Notes under the pieces: generated by a model
The model's input: the letters and a program-made list of their open reading frames with translations, nothing else
What the model was told of the DNA's origin: nothing
The model's database searches: none
In this document: piece by piece, positions 16,516 to 25,279 of the stretch
Numbering within the stretch: the stretch's first letter is position 1
Layout: each line of letters starts with the position of its first letter
From: SB11 sp035906255
GTDB lineage: Bacteria > Bacteroidota > Bacteroidia > UBA8524
NCBI GenBank assembly: GCA_035906255.1
Contig: JAMIFM010000008.1
Location: forward strand, 1 to 64,000
DNA length: 64,000 nt
Direction of reading: 5' to 3'
Position numbers and translations under genes: made by a program

Positions 16516-17262
16516 TTATTTGGCTGCAATGTATTTCTCCAATTCATCCGCGTAAGTACTAAAACTAAAGGCATCTCCCACTACAAAAAAGTTAGCTTTA
16601 TCAAAACTCACGTCGTATGCGTATTTAGCAACATCCAATTTGTAAGTGTCAAATGAAAAAGTAAACAGCACCTGTTTCACTTGTTGTGCAGTGTAGTAAT
16701 TGCTTTTTAGGGCATTTTTAGCCGCTTGTACCTTCTTACTATCAAACGAAATATTTTTCAGCCGCTTCACCAAATCATCCGCCTGTTGCTGGGTTGCAAA
16801 CATTATTTGAGGTTGTGGAGCAGGGCAAACATTGGGGGTCGGCTGTGGGTTAACCTGTGGTAATTGTCCTATCACCTCGCGTTGGGTAATTCTCAACACA
16901 CCATAAGCATCAATGGTTGCAAACAAACGGGTGTTTGCCTCAAAATTAACAGCACCATTATAGGTGGTTTGCCATGCACTGCCATTGTTAGTGGTAACCA
17001 TATAGCGCACACTAACCATTTGTAGTCCGGCACTCATGTTTTCAAGAAAAAACTGACTACCGTAAAAGTTCAGGCTTTGAGTCCCAATGGTAATGGTATA
17101 ATTATTTGTTGAAGAAAAGGTAAGATGTAATGCCGCAGTGGCTGTATTTGCAGGGTGATATACCTGTGTATTTTGATGATAGTTGTGTTGCCCCCTACCC
17201 CATTGGGCAAAAGCAGCAGTAAAAAACAAAATGAGAGTGAGAGTTGTGTAGATTTTTTTCAT
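16516..17262 (-). CDS. Secreted DUF4476-domain protein
   Basis: A 248-residue protein with a signal peptide (cleaved near FAQ, residue 19). The N-terminal half is beta-rich, followed by a proline-rich linker (NPQPTPNVCPAPQPQ). The C-terminal 95 residues are helical and match the DUF4476 pattern, with repeated blocks FDSKKVQAAKNAL, YTAQQVKQVLFTFSFD and LDVAKYAY. DUF4476 is common in Bacteroidota cell-envelope proteins and has no known function. A purine-rich ribosome binding site (GGAG) precedes the ATG. An 18-base palindrome lies 19 bases upstream of the start. Confidence 0.88.
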   Translation of the reverse strand: MKKIYTTLTLILFFTAAFAQWGRGQHNYHQNTQVYHPANTATAALHLTFSSTNNYTITIGTQSLNFYGSQFFLENMSAGLQMVSVRYMVTTNNGSAWQTTYNGAVNFEANTRLFATIDAYGVLRITQREVIGQLPQVNPQPTPNVCPAPQPQIMFATQQQADDLVKRLKNISFDSKKVQAAKNALKSNYYTAQQVKQVLFTFSFDTYKLDVAKYAYDVSFDKANFFVVGDAFSFSTYADELEKYIAAK

Positions 17263-17280
17263 AATTGTATTCTCCTTTCC

Positions 17281-17298
17281 TCTTAGCAGCTGCTAAGA
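17281..17298. promoter_or_regulatory. 18-base perfect palindrome upstream of the DUF4476 gene
   Basis: TCTTAGCAG is followed directly by CTGCTAAGA. It is flanked by a wider inverted pair, GTATTCT (17267-17273) and AGAATAC (17312-17318). It could be an operator or a structured leader; no T tract follows, so it is not a simple terminator. Confidence 0.45.
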
Positions 17299-17426
17299 TT
17301 TTGTACAGTATAGAATACACTTTTTGTGCCACTCCATAAAAATAGGGGTCAATCCCTTATCAATAAAGGGCTTTACATTCTCATACACTTTTAATCAAAA
17401 ATGCACTCTGAAATCGTTTTTTAAGA

Positions 17427-17434
17427 TACTTTTG
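17427..17434 (+). promoter_or_regulatory. -7 promoter box of the SanA-like gene
   Basis: TACTTTTG matches TAnnTTTG and ends 5 bases before ATG 17440, so the transcript would be almost leaderless. Confidence 0.5.
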
Positions 17435-17439
17435 AACTA

Positions 17440-18090
17440 ATGAAGAAGCCGTATAAAAAGATATTCTTGTACTTTTTGCTTTTCCTTGCCGCTATAGTAG
17501 CCTTTGTAACTTGGGCTAACCTCCACGTTGAGGGTAAAGCAAAAAACCATACCTACAACAACGCTGCTGATGTTCCTGCCGCTGATGTAGCATTGGTATT
17601 AGGCACTTCAAGAAAATTAATAAACGGACATAATAATTTATATTTTGAATACCGTATAAAAGCCGCTGTAGAGCTTTTTAAATCAGGCAAGGTAAAACAC
17701 CTGCTTGTGAGCGGAGATAACCATATAAAGGGCTATGATGAACCTGAGGATATGAGGCAAGCACTTATTGCTGCGGGTGTTCCCGATAGTTGTATCACTT
17801 TAGACTATGCAGGGTTTAGAACGTTAGATTCAATTATCCGCTGCTGGAAAGTGTTCGGGCAAACCAATATTATTGTAGTATCGCAAGAATTTCATAACGA
17901 AAGGGCTGTATTCCTTGCTTCTTATTACGGTTTAAATATCTCGGCATACAATGCCCAAAATGTTGACAATTACTATGGCCTGCGTACGCAAATACGTGAG
18001 TATTTTGCCCGTGTAAAAGCAATACTTGATGTTTATGTGCTGAAGAAGAAACCTAAGTTTTTAGGTGAGCCTGTACAAATTAAGTTGTAA
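17440..18090 (+). CDS. SanA/YdcF-family (DUF218) envelope protein
   Basis: A 216-residue protein with one N-terminal membrane helix (about residues 9-25) and a DUF218 domain. The domain is marked by VALVLGTSRKLINGHNN, YRIKAAVELFKSGKVKHLLVSGD and NIIVVSQEFHNERAVFLA. The closest named member is SanA, which affects envelope permeability and vancomycin sensitivity in Escherichia coli at high temperature; ElyC and YdcF are relatives. The biochemical activity is unknown. It ends one base before the stop codon of the convergent nth gene. Confidence 0.88.
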   Translation: MKKPYKKIFLYFLLFLAAIVAFVTWANLHVEGKAKNHTYNNAADVPAADVALVLGTSRKLINGHNNLYFEYRIKAAVELFKSGKVKHLLVSGDNHIKGYDEPEDMRQALIAAGVPDSCITLDYAGFRTLDSIIRCWKVFGQTNIIVVSQEFHNERAVFLASYYGLNISAYNAQNVDNYYGLRTQIREYFARVKAILDVYVLKKKPKFLGEPVQIKL

Positions 18091-18091
18091 A

Positions 18092-18748
18092 TCAACTTAA
18101 AGCACCTTGTGCTATATTCTTTTCAAAATACTTACAAAAGCTGCTCATACCGCATACCCCACACTTGGGGTTACGGGCTACGCAAACATACCTGCCGTGT
18201 AAAATAAGCCAATGGTGAGCTGTAGCAATGTATTTTTCGGGGATATATTTTACCAATTGCTTTTCAGTTTCAAACGGGGTTTTAGCATTAGTAGTTAATC
18301 CTATCCGCGCCGATACTCTAAAAACGTGCGTATCAACTGCCATAGCAGGCATATTATAAATTACACTAACTATCACATTGGCCGTCTTACGCCCCACACC
18401 GGGCAGCTTTTGCAGCTCTTTAATATCGGCAGGTATTTCACCACCAAAATCATTTAGCAGCATATTGGCCATGCCAATAAGGTGCTTTGTTTTATTATTG
18501 GGATAACTGATGGACTTTATATAAGGAAATAACTCATCAAAGTTGGTTGCAGCAAGGGCTTCGGGATTGGGAAATGCTGAAAACAAGGCGGGAGTAACAA
18601 TATTTACCCGTTTATCGGTGCATTGTGCCGATAAAATAACAGCTACCAACAATTCAAACGGGTTGGTATAATGCAATTCGGTTTCTACCTGCGGATGGTT
18701 TTCGAGCTGAAATTCAATAAATTTTTTAAATCGTTCGCTTTTTTGCAC
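18092..18748 (-). CDS. nth: Endonuclease III
   Basis: A 218-residue base-excision-repair glycosylase and AP lyase for oxidised pyrimidines. The helix-hairpin-helix LPGVGRKTANVIV carries the catalytic Lys, VDTHVFRVSARIG carries the catalytic Asp, and four cysteines spaced C-x6-C-x2-C-x5-C (CVARNPKCGVCGMSSFC) hold the 4Fe-4S cluster. The start codon appears to be GTG at 18748. It is convergent with the SanA-like gene. Confidence 0.96.
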   Translation of the reverse strand: MQKSERFKKFIEFQLENHPQVETELHYTNPFELLVAVILSAQCTDKRVNIVTPALFSAFPNPEALAATNFDELFPYIKSISYPNNKTKHLIGMANMLLNDFGGEIPADIKELQKLPGVGRKTANVIVSVIYNMPAMAVDTHVFRVSARIGLTTNAKTPFETEKQLVKYIPEKYIATAHHWLILHGRYVCVARNPKCGVCGMSSFCKYFEKNIAQGALS

Positions 18749-18851
18749 AAAGCAAAATAAGGGATTTTTATGGTATTGGCCTAATAAGGGTTACACACAA
18801 CAAACAGGGCAAATAGAAAACTTGCCGCAAATGTTATAGGGTAGGATGTTG

Positions 18852-19097
18852 TTATTCTGCGTGATGCTCAGGGGCCGAGTGGTAACTTGCCGAATAATCC
18901 ATTACCATATTAATGGTAGTAGCATCCGGTTCAAATTGTTCAGCATCCAGTCGTTCTTTTGTTTCTTTCAACTTCTGGTACTCTGCCCTCAAAGCAACAT
19001 CAGTAATTAACTGTTCAGTAAGTACCGAAGCCTTGTCAGCATTCATCTCGCCATACAAAAACAGCAGTAAGTCGTTAGTAGTAAAGTTAGAGTTCAT
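18852..19097 (-). CDS. Small protein downstream of ECF sigma factor, possible anti-sigma factor
   Basis: An 81-residue acidic protein. The N-terminal 50 residues (TTNDLLLFLYGEMNADKASVLTEQL and ALRAEYQKLKETKERLD) resemble the helical N-terminus of anti-sigma factors that hold ECF sigma factors. It has no HxxxCxxC zinc motif and no membrane helix, so it would be soluble. It starts 49 bases after the sigma gene and is probably co-transcribed. The role is inferred from position and a weak resemblance. Confidence 0.7.
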   Translation of the reverse strand: MNSNFTTNDLLLFLYGEMNADKASVLTEQLITDVALRAEYQKLKETKERLDAEQFEPDATTINMVMDYSASYHSAPEHHAE

Positions 19098-19146
19098 AGG
19101 CGTAAAACCTGTTTGTACACTCTAACGAAATTATTTCAAAAATATT

Positions 19147-19728
19147 TCAATGCAAACTAATTTCTTTCTCAAGCATCATTTTTCGCAAGTTATTTAATGC
19201 GTAACGCATACGTCCCAGTGCTGTATTTATGCTCACTTGAGTAAGGTCGGCAATTTCTTTAAAACTTAAATCCCCATAGTGGCGCAATACCAATACTTGC
19301 TTTTGCTCTTCAGGCAAAAGGTTAATCAGTTGCCTTAACTGTTTTTCAGTTTGGCGGCGAATAATTTGTTCTTCGCGGTTTTCATCGGCCAACTCAATGT
19401 ACCTGAAAATGTCTTCACCTTCGCTATCAGTAATAGTGGGTGTGCGCTTAGCCTTACGGAAATAATCAATGGCAAGATTGCGGGCAATACGAACTACCCA
19501 AGGAAGGAATTTACCTTCTTCGTTGTATTTCTCATGCTTAAGCATCTGTATCACCTTAATAAAGGTTTCCTGAAAAAGGTCTTCAGCAATGTAACGGTCA
19601 TTTACAATAAGGTAAATGGTAGTAAAGATTTTACGCTTGTGGCGCTTAATAAGCATCTCTAAACACGGCTCATTTCCACTAACGTAGAGTTGAACCAATT
19701 CATGGTCGCTGATTTGTTGGATTTTCAT
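19147..19728 (-). CDS. ECF-family RNA polymerase sigma factor
   Basis: A 193-residue sigma-70 family protein with region 2 (AEDLFQETFIKVIQML, FLPWVVRIARNLAIDYFRK) and region 4 (LPEEQKQVLVLRHYGDLSFKEIADLT, with the recognition helix VSINTALGRMRYAL). Region 3 is missing, as in all ECF sigma factors. A strong AGGAGG lies just upstream of the ATG, unusual among its neighbours. The gene downstream is a likely regulator. Target genes are unknown. Confidence 0.94.
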   Translation of the reverse strand: MKIQQISDHELVQLYVSGNEPCLEMLIKRHKRKIFTTIYLIVNDRYIAEDLFQETFIKVIQMLKHEKYNEEGKFLPWVVRIARNLAIDYFRKAKRTPTITDSEGEDIFRYIELADENREEQIIRRQTEKQLRQLINLLPEEQKQVLVLRHYGDLSFKEIADLTQVSINTALGRMRYALNNLRKMMLEKEISLH

Positions 19729-20021
19729 AAAACCTCCTTTAAACCTGATTAAGTATTTAAAAAAACTATGCCTTTGCAGGCAGTTAACAAAGTAGAGGTT
19801 TTATTCTATAGGCGTTCTTGAGAAATTAGGTTTAACTATTGTTTATGTAAATTTAGCAAAAAATAGTTTTAAAAATGCAAGTGCTGCCAAATTTTTTTAT
19901 CGAAAAACTTGTTTAAATGCAACTTTTCACAAAAGAGTTTCGTCTGAAAGTGCCTTTTACTAAGGCGAAAGTGCGTTTGTAAGAAGAATGAAATATTTTT
20001 TGAAGGCCTTGTTTTACAGGT

Positions 20022-21323
20022 TTAATAGAACATACCAATGATAGCCGATGTGAGCAGGCAGGCAATTGTACCTCCCAATAATGCTCTTAAACCCAGTTGA
20101 GACAGTAATGTTCTTTTATCAGGAGCTAAAGAACCGATACCACCAATTTGAATGCCGATAGATGCAAAATTTGAGAAACCGCAAAGGGCGTACGTGGTAA
20201 TTACAATGGTTTTGGTATCAACAATCACCCCCGCGTTTTTAAGGTTACCGAAACTGGTGTAGGCATAAAACTCGTTAAGAATGGTTTTTTCGCCCAACAA
20301 TTGCCCAACGGTAAAAATATCGTTGTTGTTAACGCCAATAAGCCATGCCACAGGTGAAAACAAATACCCTAATAAAAACTGGAACGAAAGCTCTTTATAC
20401 ATTCCCCCTGTTCCGGCAGCGATGGCTTCGTTCAATCCTGTTAAATCCCCTACTCCAATTAATATTGAATTCAACAGGTATATCATCGCAGTAAACACCA
20501 AAAGCATTGCGCCTACGTTTACGGCAAGTTTTAACCCCTCGGTCGTTCCTATCGAGATAGACTCTAATATATTAGTACCCAGCTTTTCGTTGTTTAGTTT
20601 CAGGCTGTTGTCAAACTGTTCGGTTTCAGGCACAATCAATTTAGCGGCAACGATAGCTGCCGGTGCTGACATTAACGATGCTGTTAGCAAGTGAGTAGCA
20701 AAAAACCGTTGCATTTCAGGGTCAGAACCACCCAAAAAGCCTATAAATGCCGACATTACACCACCGGCTATGGTAGCCATACCGCCCGTCATCAGGCATA
20801 GCATTTCGCTACGCGTCATTTTAGGAATGTAAGGTTTGATTACCAGCGGAGCTTCGGTTTGACCCACAAAAACGTTGGCTGCTGCCGCAAGACTCTCAGC
20901 ACCTGAAAGCCGCATGGTTTTTTTCATTACCCATGCAATGCCGTACACTACCTTTTGCAATATGCCTAAATAATAGAGTAGCGAGGTAAGTGCTGAAAAG
21001 AATACAACTGTGGGAAGTATTTTAAATGCGAAAAGAATACCGTAGTTATCAGTATCTGTTACCAACTCGCCAAAAAGAAATTCAGACCCTTTGTTGGTAA
21101 ATTCAAGCACTTTAACAAAACCGTTGCCGATAGTATTGAAAAACGCCCAAAAGAAATCAACCTTTAATACCAGTATAGCAAATACTACCTGTAATAAAAG
21201 GCCTGCAATAACCAAACGCCAGTTTATTTGCTTGCGGTTACTGCTAAACACCCAGCCCACAGCAACTAAAAAAACTACTCCTAATAACCCTCGTGAAATA
21301 CTGATTAGTGAAAGTTCAGGCAT
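20022..21323 (-). CDS. Concentrative nucleoside transporter (NupC/CNT family)
   Basis: A 433-residue integral membrane protein that imports nucleosides with an ion gradient. Family blocks are visible: VFVGQTEAPLVIKPYIPKMTRSE, MTGGMATIAGGVMSAFIGFLGG, GTTEGLKLAVNVGAML and the C-terminal TYALCGFSNFASIGIQIGGIG. These carry the substrate-contacting Gly-Gln-Thr-Glu and Asn-Phe-Ala-Ser positions of CNT proteins. It follows the nuclease gene by 45 bases and is the last gene of the etfB-etfA-nuclease-transporter run. Confidence 0.94.
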   Translation of the reverse strand: MPELSLISISRGLLGVVFLVAVGWVFSSNRKQINWRLVIAGLLLQVVFAILVLKVDFFWAFFNTIGNGFVKVLEFTNKGSEFLFGELVTDTDNYGILFAFKILPTVVFFSALTSLLYYLGILQKVVYGIAWVMKKTMRLSGAESLAAAANVFVGQTEAPLVIKPYIPKMTRSEMLCLMTGGMATIAGGVMSAFIGFLGGSDPEMQRFFATHLLTASLMSAPAAIVAAKLIVPETEQFDNSLKLNNEKLGTNILESISIGTTEGLKLAVNVGAMLLVFTAMIYLLNSILIGVGDLTGLNEAIAAGTGGMYKELSFQFLLGYLFSPVAWLIGVNNNDIFTVGQLLGEKTILNEFYAYTSFGNLKNAGVIVDTKTIVITTYALCGFSNFASIGIQIGGIGSLAPDKRTLLSQLGLRALLGGTIACLLTSAIIGMFY

Positions 21324-21368
21324 TGGTTAATAGGGTGTTTGTTTAAAAAATAAGTACGTTGTTTTGGT

Positions 21369-21974
21369 TTACCTGCGCTTTCGTATTTCGTCCCTAATAC
21401 GGGCGGCCCTTTCATAATCCTCTACTTCTTCGGCTTCTTCAAGCATCAATTCCAATTCACTCATTGTATAGCTTGAGTAATCGTTTTGGCCGGGCGCACG
21501 TTTTAATACAGGTTCTTCTTGTGGTGGAGATGCCGGGCGGGCGGGCACGTCTTCTTCATCCTCATCCCCTTGCAGGTTAATCCCTGCCATTTCCATGATA
21601 TGTTCAAAGGTAGTAACCGGGCAATTGAAACGCACCGCCAACGCAATAGCATCGCTGGTGCGGGCATCAATTTCATGCCGCTCATTACCCATTCTGCAAA
21701 TTATTTTTGAATAGAATACCCCCTCGATAAGATTGTAAATAACAATCTCTTCAACTTCAATGTTAAACGTACGGCAAAATGATATAAAAAGGTCGTGGGT
21801 CATTGGCCTGAAAGGCACTATTTTTTCAATCTCAATCGCAATGGCTTGTGCCTCAAAACTGCCGATAATAATCGGCAACTTGCGGTCACCCTGTGTTTCA
21901 CCCAATATAAGGGTATATGAGCCATGTGTTTGCCCTGACGTAAGTCCTACTATTTCTAGCCGTATTTTTTGCAT
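21369..21974 (-). CDS. Bifunctional nuclease family protein (DUF151) with UvrB/C motif
   Basis: A 201-residue protein. Residues 1-135 form the DUF151 bifunctional nuclease domain (LILGETQGDRKLPIIIGSFEAQAIAIE, RTSDAIALAVRFNCPV). Relatives have been reported to act on DNA and RNA. A proline-rich linker leads to a C-terminal UvrB/UvrC-type helical hairpin (YTMSELELMLEEAEEVEDYERAARIRDEI) of the kind that mediates protein contacts. The fusion is common in Bacteroidota. It lies 30 bases after etfA. Its cellular role is unknown. Confidence 0.88.
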   Translation of the reverse strand: MQKIRLEIVGLTSGQTHGSYTLILGETQGDRKLPIIIGSFEAQAIAIEIEKIVPFRPMTHDLFISFCRTFNIEVEEIVIYNLIEGVFYSKIICRMGNERHEIDARTSDAIALAVRFNCPVTTFEHIMEMAGINLQGDEDEEDVPARPASPPQEEPVLKRAPGQNDYSSYTMSELELMLEEAEEVEDYERAARIRDEIRKRR

Positions 21975-22004
21975 CAGCAGAAGGGGGGCTTCTTAGTCAA
22001 TACT

Positions 22005-22976
22005 TTAGTTAGATGTTGAAGCTTTTAGTTTTTTAGCAGCTTCAATAAGTTTAGGCACCACTTCAAAAGCATCGCCTACTATACCGTAATCCGCAGCTTT
22101 AAAAAACGGAGCTTCGGGGTCTTTATTCACTGCAACAATCACCTTGCTTGAGCTAACACCGGCCAAATGCTGTATTGCACCTGAGATACCAATTGCAATG
22201 TATAAATTGGGTTTAATGGTTATACCTGTTTGACCTACGTGTTCATCGTGCGGCCTCCAGTGCATATCACTCACCGGTTTTGAACAAGCAGTGGCAGCAC
22301 CTAAAACAGAGGCAAGTTCTTCAATCATTCCCCAGTTTTCAGGGCCTTTCATACCACGTCCGGCTGAAACTACTAATTCAGCTTCAGTCAAAGGTATTTT
22401 ACCGGTTACGCGGTTCACCTCAACTGTTTGTGTTTTCCACGCATCAGCACCCAATTGGGTTTCGTGGTTTATAACAGCAGCTTCGCCGCCGTAAGTGTTT
22501 ATCTGATATGAGTTTGGAGTAATAGCTATTACCTTAACTGCGGTTGTTACAGCTACATCGGCAAAAGCTTTACCCGAAAACACCCCTTTACGCACTACAA
22601 AACCATTTGAGGTATTAGGCAATGATACTACGCCCGATGCTATACCCGCATCAAGTTTAACAGCAACGCGAGGAGCTACTGATTTGCCTGAGTAGGTATT
22701 TGATATAATGACGGCTTGTGCGTTTTCTTTTTTAGCTACTTCTGCAATAGCTGCGCTATAAGCTTCAGGAGTAAATTTATCAAGGTTAATAGCATATACC
22801 GCTTCGGCTCCGTTATTACCCAGTGCTTTTAAATCAGCCTCGGCAACATTGCCAATTGATACGGCAATGGTTTTGGTTCCTAATAATGTAGCGGTTTCTT
22901 TGGCATACGAAACAGCCTCAAGAGTAGATTTTTTGAATTTTCCGTCAACGCTCTCGGCAAATACCAGTACTGACAT
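22005..22976 (-). CDS. etfA: Electron transfer flavoprotein, alpha subunit
   Basis: A 323-residue FixB-type subunit. The FAD-binding C-terminal half shows GRGMKGPENWGMIEELA, the GQTGITIKP loop and the signature YIAIGISGAIQHLAGVS. With EtfB it passes electrons from acyl-CoA dehydrogenases to the quinone pool through ETF dehydrogenase. It lies 50 bases after etfB in the same operon. The genes for its electron donors and acceptor are not in the window. Confidence 0.97.
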   Translation of the reverse strand: MSVLVFAESVDGKFKKSTLEAVSYAKETATLLGTKTIAVSIGNVAEADLKALGNNGAEAVYAINLDKFTPEAYSAAIAEVAKKENAQAVIISNTYSGKSVAPRVAVKLDAGIASGVVSLPNTSNGFVVRKGVFSGKAFADVAVTTAVKVIAITPNSYQINTYGGEAAVINHETQLGADAWKTQTVEVNRVTGKIPLTEAELVVSAGRGMKGPENWGMIEELASVLGAATACSKPVSDMHWRPHDEHVGQTGITIKPNLYIAIGISGAIQHLAGVSSSKVIVAVNKDPEAPFFKAADYGIVGDAFEVVPKLIEAAKKLKASTSN

Positions 22977-23026
22977 ATCTTATCTTTTCTGATTAATAAA
23001 GGTACAACTTTTTTTCAATTTTCGGG

Positions 23027-23764
23027 TTAGATAACCTTCGCCTCAGTGTGCAAAAGCTCAATCAACTCGCCTGCATTTTCAGCAGCAATCATTTTGCAAC
23101 CGGCTTTAGCTGCGGGTAGTTCAAAGGCATTAAATGCCGATGATACTTTGTTTGCAGCAGGCTCTACCACAGCCAAAGGCTTGGTGCGGGCAGCCATAAT
23201 ACCGCGCATATTAGGTATGCGTGGTTCGGTAAGCTCTTTTTGTGCGCTGGCCACTATCGGTAATGCCACTTTTACGGTTTCTTTACCACCGTCAATATCA
23301 CGAACAAGGGTTGCTTCACCACCTGCTACATCTATCTTAGTAACAACATTTACGCTGGGTATGCCCAACATCTCAGCCAATAAACCGCAAACCAAACCGC
23401 CGTTATAATCAATACTTTCACGTCCGGTAAGTATCAAATCAAAACCTTTGTCTTTTGCATACGCAGCAATTTCAGCAGCTACAAAAAACGCATCGGTGGG
23501 GTTAGCATTTATACGCACTGCATCGTGCGCACCAATAGCCAATGCCTTACGTATGTTTGCCTCAGCATCAGCCAACCCTACGTTAATTGCAGTTACTGTT
23601 CCGCTGCTTGCCTCGGTTATCTCAAGGGCACGGGTAAGAGCCAGTTCATCGTATGGGTTAATAATAAACTGCACACCGGCAGTATTAAATTTGGTATTAT
23701 TATCGGTGAAAGTGATTTTTGTGGTCGTATCGGGAACAACACTAATACAAACTAAAATTTTCAT
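23027..23764 (-). CDS. etfB: Electron transfer flavoprotein, beta subunit
   Basis: A 245-residue FixA-type subunit. The block LILTGRESIDYNGGLVCGLLAEMLGIPSV and the N-terminus MKILVCISVVPDTTTKI are diagnostic. It heads the operon etfB-etfA-nuclease-nucleoside transporter. The -7 box TACCTTTG (minus strand, 23831-23824) places the transcript start near 23817. Confidence 0.97.
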   Translation of the reverse strand: MKILVCISVVPDTTTKITFTDNNTKFNTAGVQFIINPYDELALTRALEITEASSGTVTAINVGLADAEANIRKALAIGAHDAVRINANPTDAFFVAAEIAAYAKDKGFDLILTGRESIDYNGGLVCGLLAEMLGIPSVNVVTKIDVAGGEATLVRDIDGGKETVKVALPIVASAQKELTEPRIPNMRGIMAARTKPLAVVEPAANKVSSAFNAFELPAAKAGCKMIAAENAGELIELLHTEAKVI

Positions 23765-23823
23765 TCAAACAGTATTATTTAACTTGGGTTAGTTTAGTTG
23801 GGTCCTGTTTTTAAAAAGGACTG

Positions 23824-23831
23824 CAAAGGTA
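23824..23831 (-). promoter_or_regulatory. -7 promoter box of the etfBA operon
   Basis: The plus strand reads CAAAGGTA, which is TACCTTTG on the minus strand. The matching upstream element would fall inside the start of the divergent TPR gene (ATG 23842), so the two transcription units share this stretch. Confidence 0.55.
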
Positions 23832-23841
23832 TTGAAAAAAG

Positions 23842-24171
23842 ATGGAAAACAAGCGGGTAATACAACTGAAACAGTTTTTGGCTGATACGCCGAACGATGC
23901 ATTTTTAAACTATGCGTTAGCCATTGAATATGTGGGCATGGCTAATGACAGTGAGGCGAAAACGATTTTTGAAAATTTATACAGCACACAGCCTGACTAC
24001 ACGGCCACATACTACCATTTGGGTAAATTGTATGAGCGTGAGGGTAGAAAAGAAGAAGCCGAAGCCATATACCGAAAGGGTATTACTGCCACCATGAAAA
24101 AACGCGAACAGCACGCTATGGCCGAGTTGCAAAACGCTCTTGCCAACTTGTGGATTGATGATGAAGATTAG
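23842..24171 (+). CDS. Small TPR protein
   Basis: A 109-residue soluble protein with about two tetratricopeptide units: DAFLNYALAIEYVGMANDSEAKTIFENL and TATYYHLGKLYEREGRKEEAEAIYRKGI. No signal peptide is present. Small TPR proteins act as contact modules; the partner is unknown. It is divergent from etfB and convergent with arginase. Confidence 0.85.
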   Translation: MENKRVIQLKQFLADTPNDAFLNYALAIEYVGMANDSEAKTIFENLYSTQPDYTATYYHLGKLYEREGRKEEAEAIYRKGITATMKKREQHAMAELQNALANLWIDDED

Positions 24172-24207
24172 GTGAAAATGAAGAAATAAGTCCTTTATGA
24201 AAAGGTA

Positions 24208-25149
24208 TTACAATACCTCTTCTAAAATCTCTAAGGCAGCGCGAGCCATTTTATTTTCGCTATCCAACAAGGGATTTATTTCGGTAATCTCCAAAGCGAT
24301 AGTTTTGGGGTCGCGGAGTAAATTATACAACAGCGTTTTAGCCTCGTACAAGTTTAACCCTTCAGGATATGGCGTGCCCGTGCCTACCGAAACACTGGGG
24401 TCTAAGCTGTCCACATCAAACGAAACGTATAAAATATCACAGTTTTTAAGGTACTCAAGTGTTTCCTTTGCTACTTTCTCAATACCAATTTCTTTTACCT
24501 CTTTGGGAGTATAAAACTCAATATTTAAATTATCTATTACCTCCCACTCTTGGCGTTCAAGGTCGCGTATATCTATATACACAATATCGCTTGGTAAAAT
24601 TTTAGGGCTTATGCCCTTGCTACCGGCGTATTTCAGTTCATTCCAATACTCCATAGTAGCCTCATCCTCCTCATTAATAGCGTTTTCTCGGTTATCAATC
24701 CCCAACGAAACTGCCATTGGCATACCATGCACATTACCCGAGGGCGTTGTAAGCGGCGAATGAATATCAGCGTGTGCGTCAATCCAAATCACACCCAAAC
24801 GTTTATCATCATAGTAATTTTTTATCCCCGCTATACTCCCTGCGGCATTGCTATGGTCGCCCGAAAATATCAGCGGAAACTCCCCCTCACTCAACGTTTT
24901 CTCAACTTCAAGTGCTATCGAGTTAATTATCTGTGATATAGAGTCTATATTTTTTGCATCTTCATACGCAGTGTTGTGGCTCAGCATATAGTTTAGGTCA
25001 CCCACCCGTGCTGTTAAATATTTGTTAATTTTTTTACGCCCTTTGTTCATATCGGCAAAGCGTAAAGCTGTGGGACCAAGACTTGAACCGCGTGTACCTG
25101 CACCTAATTCTGAAGGAACCTCAATAACCTTAATTCTTCGTGTGCTCAT
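24208..25149 (-). CDS. rocF: Arginase
   Basis: A 313-residue ureohydrolase that splits arginine into ornithine and urea. The binuclear manganese motifs are all visible: FSGDHSNAAGS, WIDAHADIHSP and SFDVDSLDPS. The arginine-binding loop TTPSGNVHG and the N-terminal ELGAGTRGSSLGPTALR point to arginase rather than agmatinase. It is divergent from the arginine decarboxylase gene, so the two arginine-consuming enzymes share an upstream region. Confidence 0.9.
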   Translation of the reverse strand: MSTRRIKVIEVPSELGAGTRGSSLGPTALRFADMNKGRKKINKYLTARVGDLNYMLSHNTAYEDAKNIDSISQIINSIALEVEKTLSEGEFPLIFSGDHSNAAGSIAGIKNYYDDKRLGVIWIDAHADIHSPLTTPSGNVHGMPMAVSLGIDNRENAINEEDEATMEYWNELKYAGSKGISPKILPSDIVYIDIRDLERQEWEVIDNLNIEFYTPKEVKEIGIEKVAKETLEYLKNCDILYVSFDVDSLDPSVSVGTGTPYPEGLNLYEAKTLLYNLLRDPKTIALEITEINPLLDSENKMARAALEILEEVL

Positions 25150-25195
25150 TTAAAAAACTCCTTAGTTTTATAGTCAGCTTCGTTATACTTTTGCG

Positions 25196-25203
25196 CCTGT
25201 TTT
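25196..25203 (+). promoter_or_regulatory. -7 promoter box of the arginine decarboxylase gene
   Basis: TACTTTTG in the 130-base divergent gap, 76 bases before ATG 25280. This leaves a 5' leader of about 70 bases that is A+T-rich, with no clear fold. Confidence 0.45.
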
Positions 25204-25279
25204 TTAAAAACAATTTGTACAGTAACTAAAATACAACTGAAATAAATTAACACAATAATACGAAAAAATAGGGCTGCAA

